Shown one piece after another: positions 1 to 8,630 of a DNA stretch of 64,000 nucleotides. The notes beneath the pieces were generated by a model. That model made no database searches, had not been told where the DNA came from, and saw only the letters and a program-made list of their open reading frames with translations. This DNA is from CAWIVJ01 sp963839525 (GTDB taxonomy: Bacteria > Cyanobacteriota > Vampirovibrionia > Gastranaerophilales > Gastranaerophilaceae): positions 248,001 to 312,000 of the forward strand of contig CAWIVJ010000007.1 in assembly GCA_963839525.1 (NCBI GenBank), written 5' to 3'. Every line of letters starts with the position of its first letter. The first letter of the stretch is position 1. The position numbers were made by a program, and so were the translations under genes.

Positions 1-362
1 TTATTTTCATTAAAAATTGGAAGTAAAATCTTATCGTTAAATACCGTATAAGAACCAGAAGGTTGTTTATTCCTTAAAAATTTTTCAAAATCGCTATAAA
101 ATTCATATTTTTCATTCTCTATATATAAAGAATGAATACGTCCTGAAATAGTATTGAAAATTTCACCAGTATTTTTAGGTAATTCGACTTCAAGTTTTCT
201 TAAAAGAAAATTCCAATTATCAAAACCACAGACTTCTGCATTAATAATATTAAGAATATTTTTAATTTTTTCATGATCATTTTTTACTAAATCAGTAAAT
301 TCAGAACATTTTTTATAATTGAGTTCAATCAAACATTTATTTATTAATTCAAAATAATTCAT
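1..362 (-). CDS. phage-like protein, 3' end outside window
   Basis: The frame reads from an ATG at 362-360, behind a GGAG ribosome binding site, to the left edge without a stop, so the C-terminus is missing. It begins MNYFELINKCLIELNYKK and about 120 residues are visible, mostly helical and rich in Lys, Asn and Glu. I do not recognise a family. It lies last in a minus-strand row of phage structural genes, so a head-completion or tail-adaptor role is plausible by position only. An in-register TTA at 1-3 is in another frame and does not end this gene. Confidence 0.6.
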   Translation of the reverse strand, partial: MNYFELINKCLIELNYKKCSEFTDLVKNDHEKIKNILNIINAEVCGFDNWNFLLRKLEVELPKNTGEIFNTISGRIHSLYIENEKYEFYSDFEKFLRNKQPSGSYTVFNDKILLPIFNEN

Positions 363-380
363 TAATTCTCCTTTTATAAC

Positions 381-447
381 TTTAAACGGTGAACGGAAAA
401 CAGTAAACAGACTTTTCTATTTACCATTTACCGTTTACTATTAACGT
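381..447. repeat. inverted array of degenerate 7-bp repeats
   Basis: Between two phage genes lie about four heptads of the type AACGGTG/AACGGAA/AACAGTA (384-410). They are followed by the opposite orientation TTTACCA/TTTACCG/TTTACTA (420-446). The two halves can fold into an imperfect hairpin. The same design recurs at 1608-1666. It could end or stabilise phage transcripts. Confidence 0.6.
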
Positions 448-1337
448 ATTAGCCCCTTTTTAAGCTGCTCCATAATTAAAGGCTCGTACTTTGCAAATTC
501 TGCACCGTTCATTTTTCCGATTTGTTCACGAGTAAAAGATCTTGAAAGATTCTTGTCAGTAAAACCCGCCTTTTGGGCGTTTGCTGTTAGTCTTTGCTTT
601 GCTGATTCATTTGAATTTTTCAAAACCTTGCCATGACTCATCTTTTGTAAATATCTGTCAATAGCTGTTTTTTCAACAATTCTTATTATTTCAGATATCT
701 TATTAAGTTCTTCTTTTCCAATATCTGCACCGCCTGATTTTAAGTAGTTCAAAACTTCTTTTCTTCCATCGGAATTAAAAAAATCAGGATTACTTTTGCT
801 GAATTCTTCAAAAACTTTATCTGAGTTTATGCTTCCATTTTCTTTTTTATTTAATTGCGAGGCAGTAGATAGATTTCTTTTAATCTTCTCCGTTTGTACT
901 ATCTTATCAAATGCTTTCTTTAGTACTTGTTTCTTTAAATTTTGTCCTTGTCCTGAGGAGAGGAAGCCTGATTGCACAAGTTTTTGAACTTTTGCAAAAT
1001 CACTGGCTAAAGCATTCTCTATCTGATTCTTTGCTTGAGATTTTTTTAAATTTTGAATATTATTAAAATCTGCCTCATTATTTAATTTTTCCTGCATAAA
1101 CCTTTCTTGATTAGCTTGTTTTCGTTCTTTAACAATATCAAGTTTTTCAAGAACTTCATTGTAAAGCTCCTTATCAGTTTGGTTATCAAAGATACAAGAA
1201 ACATCAGAATCTTCCGCTCCGATATTCTTTTGTTCTTCTTTCTCTTGATTTGGATTATCTGCTTCAGCTTCCACATCAGGTGTTTGTGGTTCCTGGCGAT
1301 CGACATAAGACGAACTTTCTATATCTTCTAAACTCAT
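441..1337 (-). CDS. coiled-coil phage scaffold-like protein
   Basis: 298 residues, highly charged and Lys/Glu/Gln/Asn rich. The N-terminus is acidic (residues 1-45), followed by long predicted helices (about 55-130) and no membrane segment. Composition, length and position two genes downstream of the capsid gene fit a capsid scaffold or internal head protein, but no family motif is visible, so this is inferred from context. The stop falls inside the heptamer repeat array at 381-447. It abuts the next gene upstream: its ATG at 1337 directly follows the stop of the 1338-1583 gene, suggesting translational coupling. Confidence 0.6.
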   Translation of the reverse strand: MSLEDIESSSYVDRQEPQTPDVEAEADNPNQEKEEQKNIGAEDSDVSCIFDNQTDKELYNEVLEKLDIVKERKQANQERFMQEKLNNEADFNNIQNLKKSQAKNQIENALASDFAKVQKLVQSGFLSSGQGQNLKKQVLKKAFDKIVQTEKIKRNLSTASQLNKKENGSINSDKVFEEFSKSNPDFFNSDGRKEVLNYLKSGGADIGKEELNKISEIIRIVEKTAIDRYLQKMSHGKVLKNSNESAKQRLTANAQKAGFTDKNLSRSFTREQIGKMNGAEFAKYEPLIMEQLKKGLIR

Positions 1338-1583
1338 TTATTCCTCCAAACTTTTTACACTTTTCATATATTCTACAGATTTCTCAATAGCTTCATCTAT
1401 AAATTTTGATAAAAATACAGAAATAATCCCTTTGAATATAAAAGGAACAGGTAGCATTGAAACAATATACTCAATTGCTGCTGATTTTTTTTCTTGGCCT
1501 GTAGATGTAGAAAGTTTTTCTTCTGTCATAATAACAGCTGAATAAGCAAGATCTGTTATAGTGTTCTTTAGATTACTAAACAT
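1338..1583 (-). CDS. small phage-region protein with hydrophobic segment
   Basis: 81 residues. The middle (about residues 40-65, SMLPVPFIFKGIISVFLSKF) is hydrophobic enough for one membrane-associated helix, flanked by Lys and Glu. Good ribosome binding site (GAAAGG) before ATG 1583. It sits between the capsid gene and the scaffold-like gene and ends one base before the next start. No family recognised; a holin is possible for a small membrane protein in a phage block but there is only one candidate helix. Confidence 0.55.
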   Translation of the reverse strand: MFSNLKNTITDLAYSAVIMTEEKLSTSTGQEKKSAAIEYIVSMLPVPFIFKGIISVFLSKFIDEAIEKSVEYMKSVKSLEE

Positions 1584-1607
1584 ATTTTTCCTTTCTAAAG
1601 AGTAAAA

Positions 1608-1666
1608 AATAAACGGTAAACGGTGAACAGAATTATCTATATTTACCGTTTACACTTTACACTTCA
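1608..1666. repeat. second inverted array of 7-bp repeats
   Basis: AAACGGT heptads at about 1611-1628 face TTTACCG/TTTACAC heptads at 1641-1662, giving a foldable inverted array just downstream of the capsid gene. It shares the GTAAACG-type heptad with the array at 381-447. Confidence 0.6.
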
Positions 1667-1671
1667 TTTGA

Positions 1672-2529
1672 CTATACCGCTGTAACAATCATTTTAGCTA
1701 AAGCCTTCGGCTGAACTGTTTTAGCGCCATATAAATATAACCCTCTAACAAGGTCAGAAAAACTGTCTTTATCTCTTAATGTTTCTATTTTCGATAATTG
1801 AGAAGCAAAAGTTATAGCTTCATTTGTTCCTGCAAGCACATAATAATGACCGTCTGTTGCTGTTAAATTCGTACTCACAAGTACATCCATGCCTGCAATT
1901 CTGCCGATTGCTCCATCTCTAAGGGTTTCATCAGCTACATTATGCGCACCTATAAATTCTGTACTTTGAAGTAAAAAAGACTCTATAGTCGGATTAATAA
2001 CAACCCAGGGTTTTTGGTTGTTAGAAAGTGCATTTGAATTTTTAAGTTTTAAAGCAAGCTCAACAAAGTAAGAATATATTGTTGTTTTGTCCAGTGTAAC
2101 AGCTGTTCCGCTGTTTACTACGTTTTCTACATCAGCATAAGCATATTGAGCTAAAAGATAAGAATCCTGAACTTCCTCAATCGCATTTTTTGCATTTTGC
2201 AAATGTGCTTCCATAATATCCTGATTTGCTTGTGCTTGAGCGATATCCCCAATTTTAAATGCAAAGAATTTTTTTTGATCAATAACTAAATCTGTTTCTG
2301 TAGGATTTAATTCACTGTAAGAAATTGCTGAATCAGTAACAGTTGAAATAGTAACTTCTGCAGGAGTAATTATCTTTACGGTATCTCCCTGATTCTTAAT
2401 TTCCCCTTCATAATTCCTGTTAACACATTGAAGCATAACACAGTTCTTTGCTAACATGTTGTTTAATTTTTGACTCCAAATTTCAGGTATAAACGCTGAA
2501 TAATGTGCTGTTGATGTTTCGTCAGTCAT
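1672..2529 (-). CDS. phage major capsid (coat) protein
   Basis: 285 residues starting MTDETSTAHYSAFIPEIWSQ. The pattern is typical of P22/HK97-fold coat proteins of the shorter type: an N-terminal arm with IPEIWSQKL, a conserved stretch NQGDTVKI, a long helical spine region (about 95-140) and a C-terminal domain with AGMDVLVSTNL and a closing VQPKALAKMIV. It would assemble the head shell. Start ATG 2529 has an AAGGAA site. The neighbouring structural and lysis genes support the call; exact family assignment would need a profile search. Confidence 0.8.
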   Translation of the reverse strand: MTDETSTAHYSAFIPEIWSQKLNNMLAKNCVMLQCVNRNYEGEIKNQGDTVKIITPAEVTISTVTDSAISYSELNPTETDLVIDQKKFFAFKIGDIAQAQANQDIMEAHLQNAKNAIEEVQDSYLLAQYAYADVENVVNSGTAVTLDKTTIYSYFVELALKLKNSNALSNNQKPWVVINPTIESFLLQSTEFIGAHNVADETLRDGAIGRIAGMDVLVSTNLTATDGHYYVLAGTNEAITFASQLSKIETLRDKDSFSDLVRGLYLYGAKTVQPKALAKMIVTAV

Positions 2530-2638
2530 TTTTTGTTCCTTTCTTAATTATGTATACTACTATTTAAAAAGACTTAAAAGCCTAATAGTTAAAAAGTCTT
2601 TTTAATTAAATCTTTAATTTTTTCAATGTTCAATAAAT

Positions 2639-4162
2639 TTATTCATCTAAATAAACTTCTTTAAATTCCAGACCAATTATTGCAGTATTCTGTTCAATTT
2701 CAGAACCTTCAACACAAAGTTGGACAGAATAATTAGACTCAGAAATTTCAGTTTTATATATTGAATTAGAACCAATTGACCAAATACTATTTACAGAATT
2801 CTCATCATTCCAGTAAGTATTTAAATTTGAAGGTACATTTTCGGCATACCAAATTAAATTTTCTGAATTCGATGAAAATACAGTATCTTCATCATCTTTA
2901 TAGGTACTATCATAATTTTTATAAACTGAAAAATTAAAATTATTATCATAAGACTCATCTAATACAAAATAAAATTCTTCAATTGTTTTTCTTACATTAG
3001 AATCCCCGGAAGCTAAGAACGGAGATTTCCACATAAATTTAACAGCTTCTCCGCTGAAAGTATTCCCAAAATCTTCTTTGTAAATTCGCCCTGTTTTATC
3101 AGCAGTTAAAATTCCATCCTCATATAAACAAGCTGTTGTTATATCTTGAGGAAGAACTCTCTTGAACCAAGCTTCGTTAATATAACTATATATCCAAACT
3201 GTATGAAAATAATCATCATTTTTGTAGGGAATAAAATACCAAATTTGATTTTTGGCTTCATAATGCAAAGCAATAATTTTATCAAAATGTGTTTTATCAA
3301 AATTTTCAAATTCGGGCTTTATTTTTAAAGAAATTTCACCACCAAGCTGAATTTGGCTTAAAAGTCCAGCTTGTTCCATAGAAAAAATACCCTGATTTAT
3401 AAAATATTGTTTATTATTAACAGTAACAACTCCGCTAAAAGAAGTTGTTCCCTTATCCACAAAAGGAGTTATTGAAAAATCCTCATTACTTGATCCCGAT
3501 AAAAGATAAACAGAATTTTCTTTATAAATCGCCAAATAATCTTTATATGTTTTTAAGGCCGCAATATTACCTGTATCTGTATAAAAATTATTTATATATC
3601 CTGCATCGTTTTCCGTTGCAAAATCGTTATATTTTCCAAGAGCGGAATAATAAAGCTGGGATCCGCTTCCAAGCCAAACACGCCCTTTATATACACAGAT
3701 TACATCAGATTTAACGGGGTTATCGTTGGAATCCAATAGATTGCAATTTTCTACTTCATAACCAATATCATTATTTATGTAGAATAAAGCATCTTTTTTC
3801 CCTCCGATAAGCACACCGTCTAAAAAATTCACAAAATTAACTCTTGAAGAACCATCAATTGTTTTATCAATCTGCGTTAAAGATAAAGTATTAGAATTAT
3901 ATATAAATAAATTACCGCTACTTGTTGCTATTAGAATATTACAGTTATTGCTATTTTTTACTTGGTGAATACCTATAATTTCTTCTTGTGATAAAAGACT
4001 TAACAACAATGTATTACCTTTTTGTCTTACAATTCCGCTGTTTTGTAAAATTTCAACATTTTCTGCATCTGCCCAGTAAAGTTTTTTTGTATTTAAGCCC
4101 AATGCTGTTTTACTTGCAGATTGATTAATTCCGCCTGCAAGATTATAAAAGTACGTCTGCAT
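2639..4162 (-). CDS. phage head-tail or tail structural protein, propeller-like
   Basis: 507 residues. The N-terminus reads NLAGGINQSASK and then KLYWADAENVEI, a pattern I associate with P22 gp10-like DNA-stabilisation (head-completion) proteins. The body consists of repeated beta-rich segments with aromatic turns (LYYSALGKYNDFA, YLAIYKENSVYLLSG, IWYFIPYKNDDYF), suggesting a beta-propeller. No enzyme motif is seen. Start ATG 4162 with an AAAAAGAGG site. It lies directly upstream of the capsid gene in the transcription direction. Assignment to a named family is tentative. Confidence 0.6.
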   Translation of the reverse strand: MQTYFYNLAGGINQSASKTALGLNTKKLYWADAENVEILQNSGIVRQKGNTLLLSLLSQEEIIGIHQVKNSNNCNILIATSSGNLFIYNSNTLSLTQIDKTIDGSSRVNFVNFLDGVLIGGKKDALFYINNDIGYEVENCNLLDSNDNPVKSDVICVYKGRVWLGSGSQLYYSALGKYNDFATENDAGYINNFYTDTGNIAALKTYKDYLAIYKENSVYLLSGSSNEDFSITPFVDKGTTSFSGVVTVNNKQYFINQGIFSMEQAGLLSQIQLGGEISLKIKPEFENFDKTHFDKIIALHYEAKNQIWYFIPYKNDDYFHTVWIYSYINEAWFKRVLPQDITTACLYEDGILTADKTGRIYKEDFGNTFSGEAVKFMWKSPFLASGDSNVRKTIEEFYFVLDESYDNNFNFSVYKNYDSTYKDDEDTVFSSNSENLIWYAENVPSNLNTYWNDENSVNSIWSIGSNSIYKTEISESNYSVQLCVEGSEIEQNTAIIGLEFKEVYLDE

Positions 4163-4238
4163 TTTGTGCCTCTTTTTTAGTCTTAATTACATAATTTATT
4201 TCATTTTTTTTATTTCCGGTTTGCCATTCCTGCACTAT

Positions 4239-4733
4239 TTACTGATTTTCTCTTTCTTCATACCACTTAATCTTTGAACGTATAAAACTCCCTACATCAT
4301 CTTTGCTTACCCATGGATAAGATGGTATAAAAATAATATCTATTTTTCCATGGCTGGTTGTTTTAGGATGTTTTTGCCCAAACTCATAATGTGTCATAAC
4401 AGTTTCCGGAGTTATTACTATACGATACCTTTTAGCAAGTTTCGCACATAGCTTCATTGCAGCTTCAAATTGAATATTAGTAAGCGGAAAATTGCCTTGA
4501 TTATTTTTATTTCTAAAATTAGCCATTCCGCACAGAGATACACCTATAGAACCTGTATTTCCTCCTCCGGTATGCATTGCATACTTTCCTTTTCTGCAGA
4601 TCAAATTAGCTTCCGGCTTAAATTTTCCTAAATGAATTTTTCCTAAACTATCTATTAAATAATGATAGCGTTCTTTTTCATAAGAAGTAGGAACAGGTCC
4701 ACCGGCTGTCCAATGTATGATAATTCGTTTCAT
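4239..4733 (-). CDS. N-acetylmuramoyl-L-alanine amidase (endolysin-like)
   Basis: 164 residues with an Amidase_2-type fold: the N-terminus IIIHWTAGG supplies the first zinc His, YHYLID and the YAMHTGGGNTGSIGVSLCGM block form the core, and THYEFGQKHP holds the second-site His before the final zinc-region Lys/Asp residues. Such enzymes cleave the bond between MurNAc and the first stem-peptide residue. There is no signal peptide, so release would need a holin or damage to the membrane. Its place inside the structural gene row supports a phage lysis role. Confidence 0.85.
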   Translation of the reverse strand: MKRIIIHWTAGGPVPTSYEKERYHYLIDSLGKIHLGKFKPEANLICRKGKYAMHTGGGNTGSIGVSLCGMANFRNKNNQGNFPLTNIQFEAAMKLCAKLAKRYRIVITPETVMTHYEFGQKHPKTTSHGKIDIIFIPSYPWVSKDDVGSFIRSKIKWYEERENQ

Positions 4734-4742
4734 TTTACTCCA

Positions 4743-4946
4743 TTATGCAACTTTTATATAATACTGTTTAATATACTTTGCTACGGCGTTAGGTCTGTTT
4801 CTAGCGCCTAATTTAATAACAATTCTTGTAACATGAGTTTGGACGGTTCTTGCTGATATATGTAAATTACACGCAATTTCCTTATCAGAATATCCTTGAC
4901 TTATCAGCTCAAGGATTTCTAACTCTCTTTTTGATAGTTTCATCAT
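4743..4946 (-). CDS. stand-alone LuxR/GerE-type helix-turn-helix protein
   Basis: 67 residues that are nothing but a LuxR-type HTH: LSKRELEILELISQGYSDKE followed by IACNLHISARTVQTHVTRI. There is no receiver or ligand domain. DNA binding is expected, probably as a dimer. It is the first gene of the amidase-capsid row, 9 bases before the amidase gene, so it may control the late phage genes or a host promoter. Start ATG 4946 (a second ATG follows at once) behind AAGGA. Confidence 0.8.
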   Translation of the reverse strand: MMKLSKRELEILELISQGYSDKEIACNLHISARTVQTHVTRIVIKLGARNRPNAVAKYIKQYYIKVA

Positions 4947-5046
4947 AATTCCTTAGATTTAGTTTTCTATTTATATTCTCAACACTAGCTAGTTACTTAA
5001 TACTACACTTTAAATCTGAACTATGTCTAATGTATTTTCTTATAAT

Positions 5047-5079
5047 AAAAAAAAAAAGGAGGGGCATAAATTGCCCCCC
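5047..5079 (-). terminator. rho-independent terminator, minus strand
   Basis: Read on the minus strand, a GGGGCA/TGCCCC stem with a 5-nt loop (5060-5076) runs into TCC and about eleven Ts. It ends the transcript of the Cys-rich gene at 5141-5506 before the phage row begins. Confidence 0.8.
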
Positions 5080-5140
5080 AACAGAGTAAGATAATTTAGG
5101 CGTTTCACGCCTTATTAGGATAGTTAGTAGGTAAAATAAT

Positions 5141-5506
5141 TTAAAATTTATTCTCAAATAAACCTATTTTAAGAGAACTCAGATTTGAATAACATTTCTT
5201 TTTTACTCCAAATTCATTGTAATAAAGATAGAATTTTGAATTCGCGTTAAGTCGACCTTTTTCAGGCTCTTTTTCAAATAATATTAATTTTTTCAACTTT
5301 TTAAATAATTTTCTGGCTTTTTCATTAATTTTACGGTAAACCGAAACATTATTTTCAACATCAATTCTTGTAAGCTGAGTTACAGTATGCCCACAAACAG
5401 GACACTCTTCAAGATAGTCAACTTGTGCAAATAAATAATTTTCTTCCGGTAAAATAGAATAACTCTTAGACTTTCTCAAACCTGCACAACAATGAATATA
5501 ACCCAT
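5141..5506 (-). CDS. Cys-rich small protein at edge of phage block
   Basis: The internal ATG at 5506 is preferred over the more upstream one because AAAGGGGAA lies just before it and the extra N-terminus looks non-coding. The 121-residue product begins MGYIHCCAGLRKSKSY and carries a CPVCGH knuckle near residue 36, with the early CC pair as possible partners for a zinc site. The second half is Lys-rich. No family recognised. It is separated from the phage row by a terminator, so it may be a phage early or accessory gene. Confidence 0.6.
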   Translation of the reverse strand: MGYIHCCAGLRKSKSYSILPEENYLFAQVDYLEECPVCGHTVTQLTRIDVENNVSVYRKINEKARKLFKKLKKLILFEKEPEKGRLNANSKFYLYYNEFGVKKKCYSNLSSLKIGLFENKF

Positions 5507-5741
5507 AAATTCCCCTTTAAGTATACAACAAAGGCTTCTCCTCCTTATACTAACAGCAAACAGTTTTACCATCGTGGGTGTGAACCTTAACTACCAGCTG
5601 CAAATCATCTTTGATTTACAATTACAGTATAAATCATTATTCAAATTTGAAAAGTCCGCAGTATTACGTAACCCACTCTATGTAGGTATTTTTACGGATA
5701 AGAAAAAATAAGAACTAAAAGCAAAAAATCTTTTGATTTTT

Positions 5742-7292
5742 TTAAACATTTATCCCTTCAATAATAAAATTCCGATACTGCAAAGCTTGAGCAATTTGTA
5801 TTTGAGAAATATTTTGCGCTTCTTCTAAGTCAGCAATTGTTCTGGCTAATTTTAAAATCCTATCGTAACTTCTGCCGGATAAATTAAATTTTATAATCGC
5901 AGACTTAAGCATGTCTTCAGAATCTTTATCAATCCGGCAAAATTGCTTGATTAACTTGGAATTAAGTTCTGAATTAGTTAAAACACCAGTATTTTTGTAT
6001 CGTTCCACCTGAATTTTACGCGCATTTATAACACGCCTTCTAATCTCACTTGAAGACTCTGCGCTATCTTGCATATTTAATAATTCTTCAGGTGTTAATC
6101 TTGGAACTTCAATTTGCAAATCAATTCTATCTAAAAGAGGTCCTGAAAGTCTTGAACGATAGCGCTGAATCTGAAATTCACTGCATGTACATTGTTTTTG
6201 ACTATCCCCTAAAAAGCCACAAGGACATGGATTCATGGCGCCTAAAAGCATAAAATCAGCAGGATATTTAATAGATGTTTGGGCTCTAGAAATTGTAACT
6301 TCACCATCTTCAAGAGGTTGTCTTAAAGTCTCAAGTACGTTTCTTGGAAATTCTACCATTTCATCCAAAAACAAAACCCCTCTGTGAGCAAGTGTAATTT
6401 CACCGGGCTTAGGGTTACTTCCGCCACCAATAATTCCAACCGCAGAAGCAGAATGATGAACTGCCCTATAAGGTCTTTGAGTAATTAAAGGTTCTTTAGA
6501 AGGTAAAATACCGCTTATGCTATAAATTTTGGTTAATTCCAAAGCTTCTTTTAATTCTAAAGGCGGCAAAATCGACGCAAAACATTTTGCCATAAGAGTT
6601 TTACCTGAACCAGGGGATCCCAGCATTAAAATATTATGACCGCCGGCTGCAGCAATTTCTAAAGCCTTTTTAGCTTTTTGCTGCCCTTTTACATCTTTAA
6701 AATCATAAATATAATTATTCTGAGAGTTCTCTTTTAAATAATCATGAGTATTTACAACTGTTTGTCTTAATTTACAGTCAGAATCTTGCGAAAAGTGATT
6801 AACAACATCAACTAAACATTCTGCGCCTAAAACCTCAATTCCTTCAACCAAAGCTGCTTCTTTCGCATTAATCATCGGAACAATCACTCTTTTTACTCCG
6901 ATATCTTTAAGCCCCGATACCAATGGAAGAACACCGTTCACTCCTCTCAGAACACCATCAAGCGAAAGTTCACCCAAAAAAGCGATATTTTTCAAGTTTT
7001 CTTCTTCTATAAATCCACCTTGAGCTAAAATTCCTATTGCAATCGGCAAATCAAAATTAGTTCCCTCTTTTTTAATGTCAGCAGGGGCTAAATTTACAAT
7101 TACACGCAAGGCAGGGAAAGTAAATCCTGAATTTTTAACCGCTGAACGAACTCTTTCTTTAGCTTCGTTAACTGCTGCATCCGGAAGTCCAACAATGGAA
7201 ATATTAGGAAGAGAATGTACAAAATCAACTTCTACTTCAATTTTGTAGGAATCTAAACCTATTGTAGTTGCTGTAATTACTTTTGATACCAT
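5742..7292 (-). CDS. comM: YifB/ComM family Mg-chelatase-like AAA+ ATPase
   Basis: About 516 residues from ATG 7292 (site AAAAGGAT); the longer frame adds ten unlikely residues. The N-terminal domain has the Lon-protease-like fold block SLPNISIVGLPDAAVNEAKE. The ATPase core shows Walker A GSPGSGKT, Walker B GVLFLDEMVEF, and the family signature AMNPCPCGFLGD with a Cys set. ComM is a hexameric branch-migration helicase that helps integrate transformed DNA. Length and motifs are complete. It lies just right of the phage block and is divergent from the GT9 gene. Confidence 0.93.
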   Translation of the reverse strand: MVSKVITATTIGLDSYKIEVEVDFVHSLPNISIVGLPDAAVNEAKERVRSAVKNSGFTFPALRVIVNLAPADIKKEGTNFDLPIAIGILAQGGFIEEENLKNIAFLGELSLDGVLRGVNGVLPLVSGLKDIGVKRVIVPMINAKEAALVEGIEVLGAECLVDVVNHFSQDSDCKLRQTVVNTHDYLKENSQNNYIYDFKDVKGQQKAKKALEIAAAGGHNILMLGSPGSGKTLMAKCFASILPPLELKEALELTKIYSISGILPSKEPLITQRPYRAVHHSASAVGIIGGGSNPKPGEITLAHRGVLFLDEMVEFPRNVLETLRQPLEDGEVTISRAQTSIKYPADFMLLGAMNPCPCGFLGDSQKQCTCSEFQIQRYRSRLSGPLLDRIDLQIEVPRLTPEELLNMQDSAESSSEIRRRVINARKIQVERYKNTGVLTNSELNSKLIKQFCRIDKDSEDMLKSAIIKFNLSGRSYDRILKLARTIADLEEAQNISQIQIAQALQYRNFIIEGINV

Positions 7293-7453
7293 ATTAATCC
7301 TTTTTAATCTATTATACTTCAAGGCAATGTTTTTTTGTTAAAAATTTATTATAATAATATATGAAAAGTGCATGTATGACCAAAATTCTTGAATTATTTC
7401 AAGTGCTTCCTCTGTGGAAGTTTCATTGTTCATAATGCACTTATTTTTTGTCT

Positions 7454-7465
7454 TATAATAGATAT
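7454..7465 (+). promoter_or_regulatory. -10 box 6 nt from ATG (leaderless start)
   Basis: A perfect TATAAT (7454-7459) is followed by 6 nt and then the ATG at 7466. No ribosome binding site fits between them, so the transcript probably starts at or next to the start codon. No convincing -35 is seen at 17 nt. Confidence 0.55.
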
Positions 7466-8467
7466 ATGGATAATATTAAAAAGATTTTAGCAATAAATTT
7501 TGGTGGAATTGGAGATGAAATCCTCTTCCTGCCTACTTTAATATCTCTTAAAAAAGCTTTTCCTAATGCAAAATTAACCCTTGCACTTGAACCTAGAAGT
7601 AAAGGGATTAAAGATTTAACCGATACTATCGATGAACTTTTTTTAATTGATGTTAAATCAAAAAATAAGTATTTTGAACTTTTAAAATTAATCTTTTTAG
7701 CCCGACGGGATAAATTTGATATGGTTATTTCCTCAGGCGGAAATAAATTCATAAGTATTTTACTATTTTTAACAGGTATAAAAGACCGCTACGGCTATAA
7801 CACAGGGAAATTAAGCGAATTTTTGCTCACAAAAACCGTTGATTTAAATAAAAATCAATATGCTTGTAATATGTATCATGATTTAATTACACCTTTAACA
7901 AATATCAAAACTGAATTACCGCGAATTAATGTTAAAAATATTGCAAAAGAACCTAATACTATTTTAGTTCATCCGGGAGTCAGTAAATTAAGCTTAAAAA
8001 TGGGCATGATTAAAACAATTCCTGCAAAAAAATGGGCAGAAGTAATTGATTTACTAATAGAAGGCGGTAAAAAAGTAATTTTAACTGGTGGTCCAGATGA
8101 TAAAGAGTGTATTGAAATAATTAGAAATACTATGAAAAAATCAACAAGTGAAAATTTTATTGATTTTTACGGAAAAACCAAAAATTTAATTGATTTAGCT
8201 AAATTAATTGCATCAGTTGAAAAATTTTTATGCTCAGATTCAGCACCACTTCATATTGCAGTAGCGCTGGAAACTAAAACTTATGTTATTTTTGGACCAA
8301 CCGATTATAAAAAATTAATTCCTACTTCGCCCAATATAATACCAATAATTGCAGATGCTAACTGTGATTTAAAACCATGCTTATGGGAAAAACGTCAAAC
8401 TACTTGTAAAAAGCTCACTTGTCTTGATATTTCAGCCGCAAAAATAGTTGAAATTATTTCTCTTTAA
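7466..8467 (+). CDS. GT9 family glycosyltransferase (heptosyltransferase-like)
   Basis: 333 residues from ATG 7466; the six codons upstream lie over the -10 box and are rejected. The N-terminal Rossmann domain has NFGGIGDEILFLPTL, the usual start of ADP-heptose:LPS heptosyltransferases. The C-terminal domain has VHPGVSK, VILTGGPDDKE, and the donor-site block LCSDSAPLHIAVALETKTY followed by FGPTD. It would transfer a sugar, possibly a heptose, onto lipopolysaccharide or another envelope glycan at the inner membrane face. kdsA elsewhere in the window fits an LPS-making cell. Acceptor unknown. Confidence 0.85.
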   Translation: MDNIKKILAINFGGIGDEILFLPTLISLKKAFPNAKLTLALEPRSKGIKDLTDTIDELFLIDVKSKNKYFELLKLIFLARRDKFDMVISSGGNKFISILLFLTGIKDRYGYNTGKLSEFLLTKTVDLNKNQYACNMYHDLITPLTNIKTELPRINVKNIAKEPNTILVHPGVSKLSLKMGMIKTIPAKKWAEVIDLLIEGGKKVILTGGPDDKECIEIIRNTMKKSTSENFIDFYGKTKNLIDLAKLIASVEKFLCSDSAPLHIAVALETKTYVIFGPTDYKKLIPTSPNIIPIIADANCDLKPCLWEKRQTTCKKLTCLDISAAKIVEIISL

Positions 8468-8630
8468 AAAACTTAATATTTCTAGAATTCTTATTTTATG
8501 CTTATTTGCTACGTTTTTTAAGTAATTCTAAAAAATAGACCTCCTATGTCTTGAAATCATGCTATATTGTTGTTATAACTGTTTTTATAACATTTTAAAA
8601 GTAAAGTAGTACACAAAAAAAGGAAATTTT

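Noticed and set aside
5574..5676. Possible tRNA-like structure or att site upstream of the Cys-rich gene
   Set aside because: GTGGGT and ACCCAC pair over only 6 bp, there is no T-loop or anticodon arm, and no duplicate copy is visible to support an att core.
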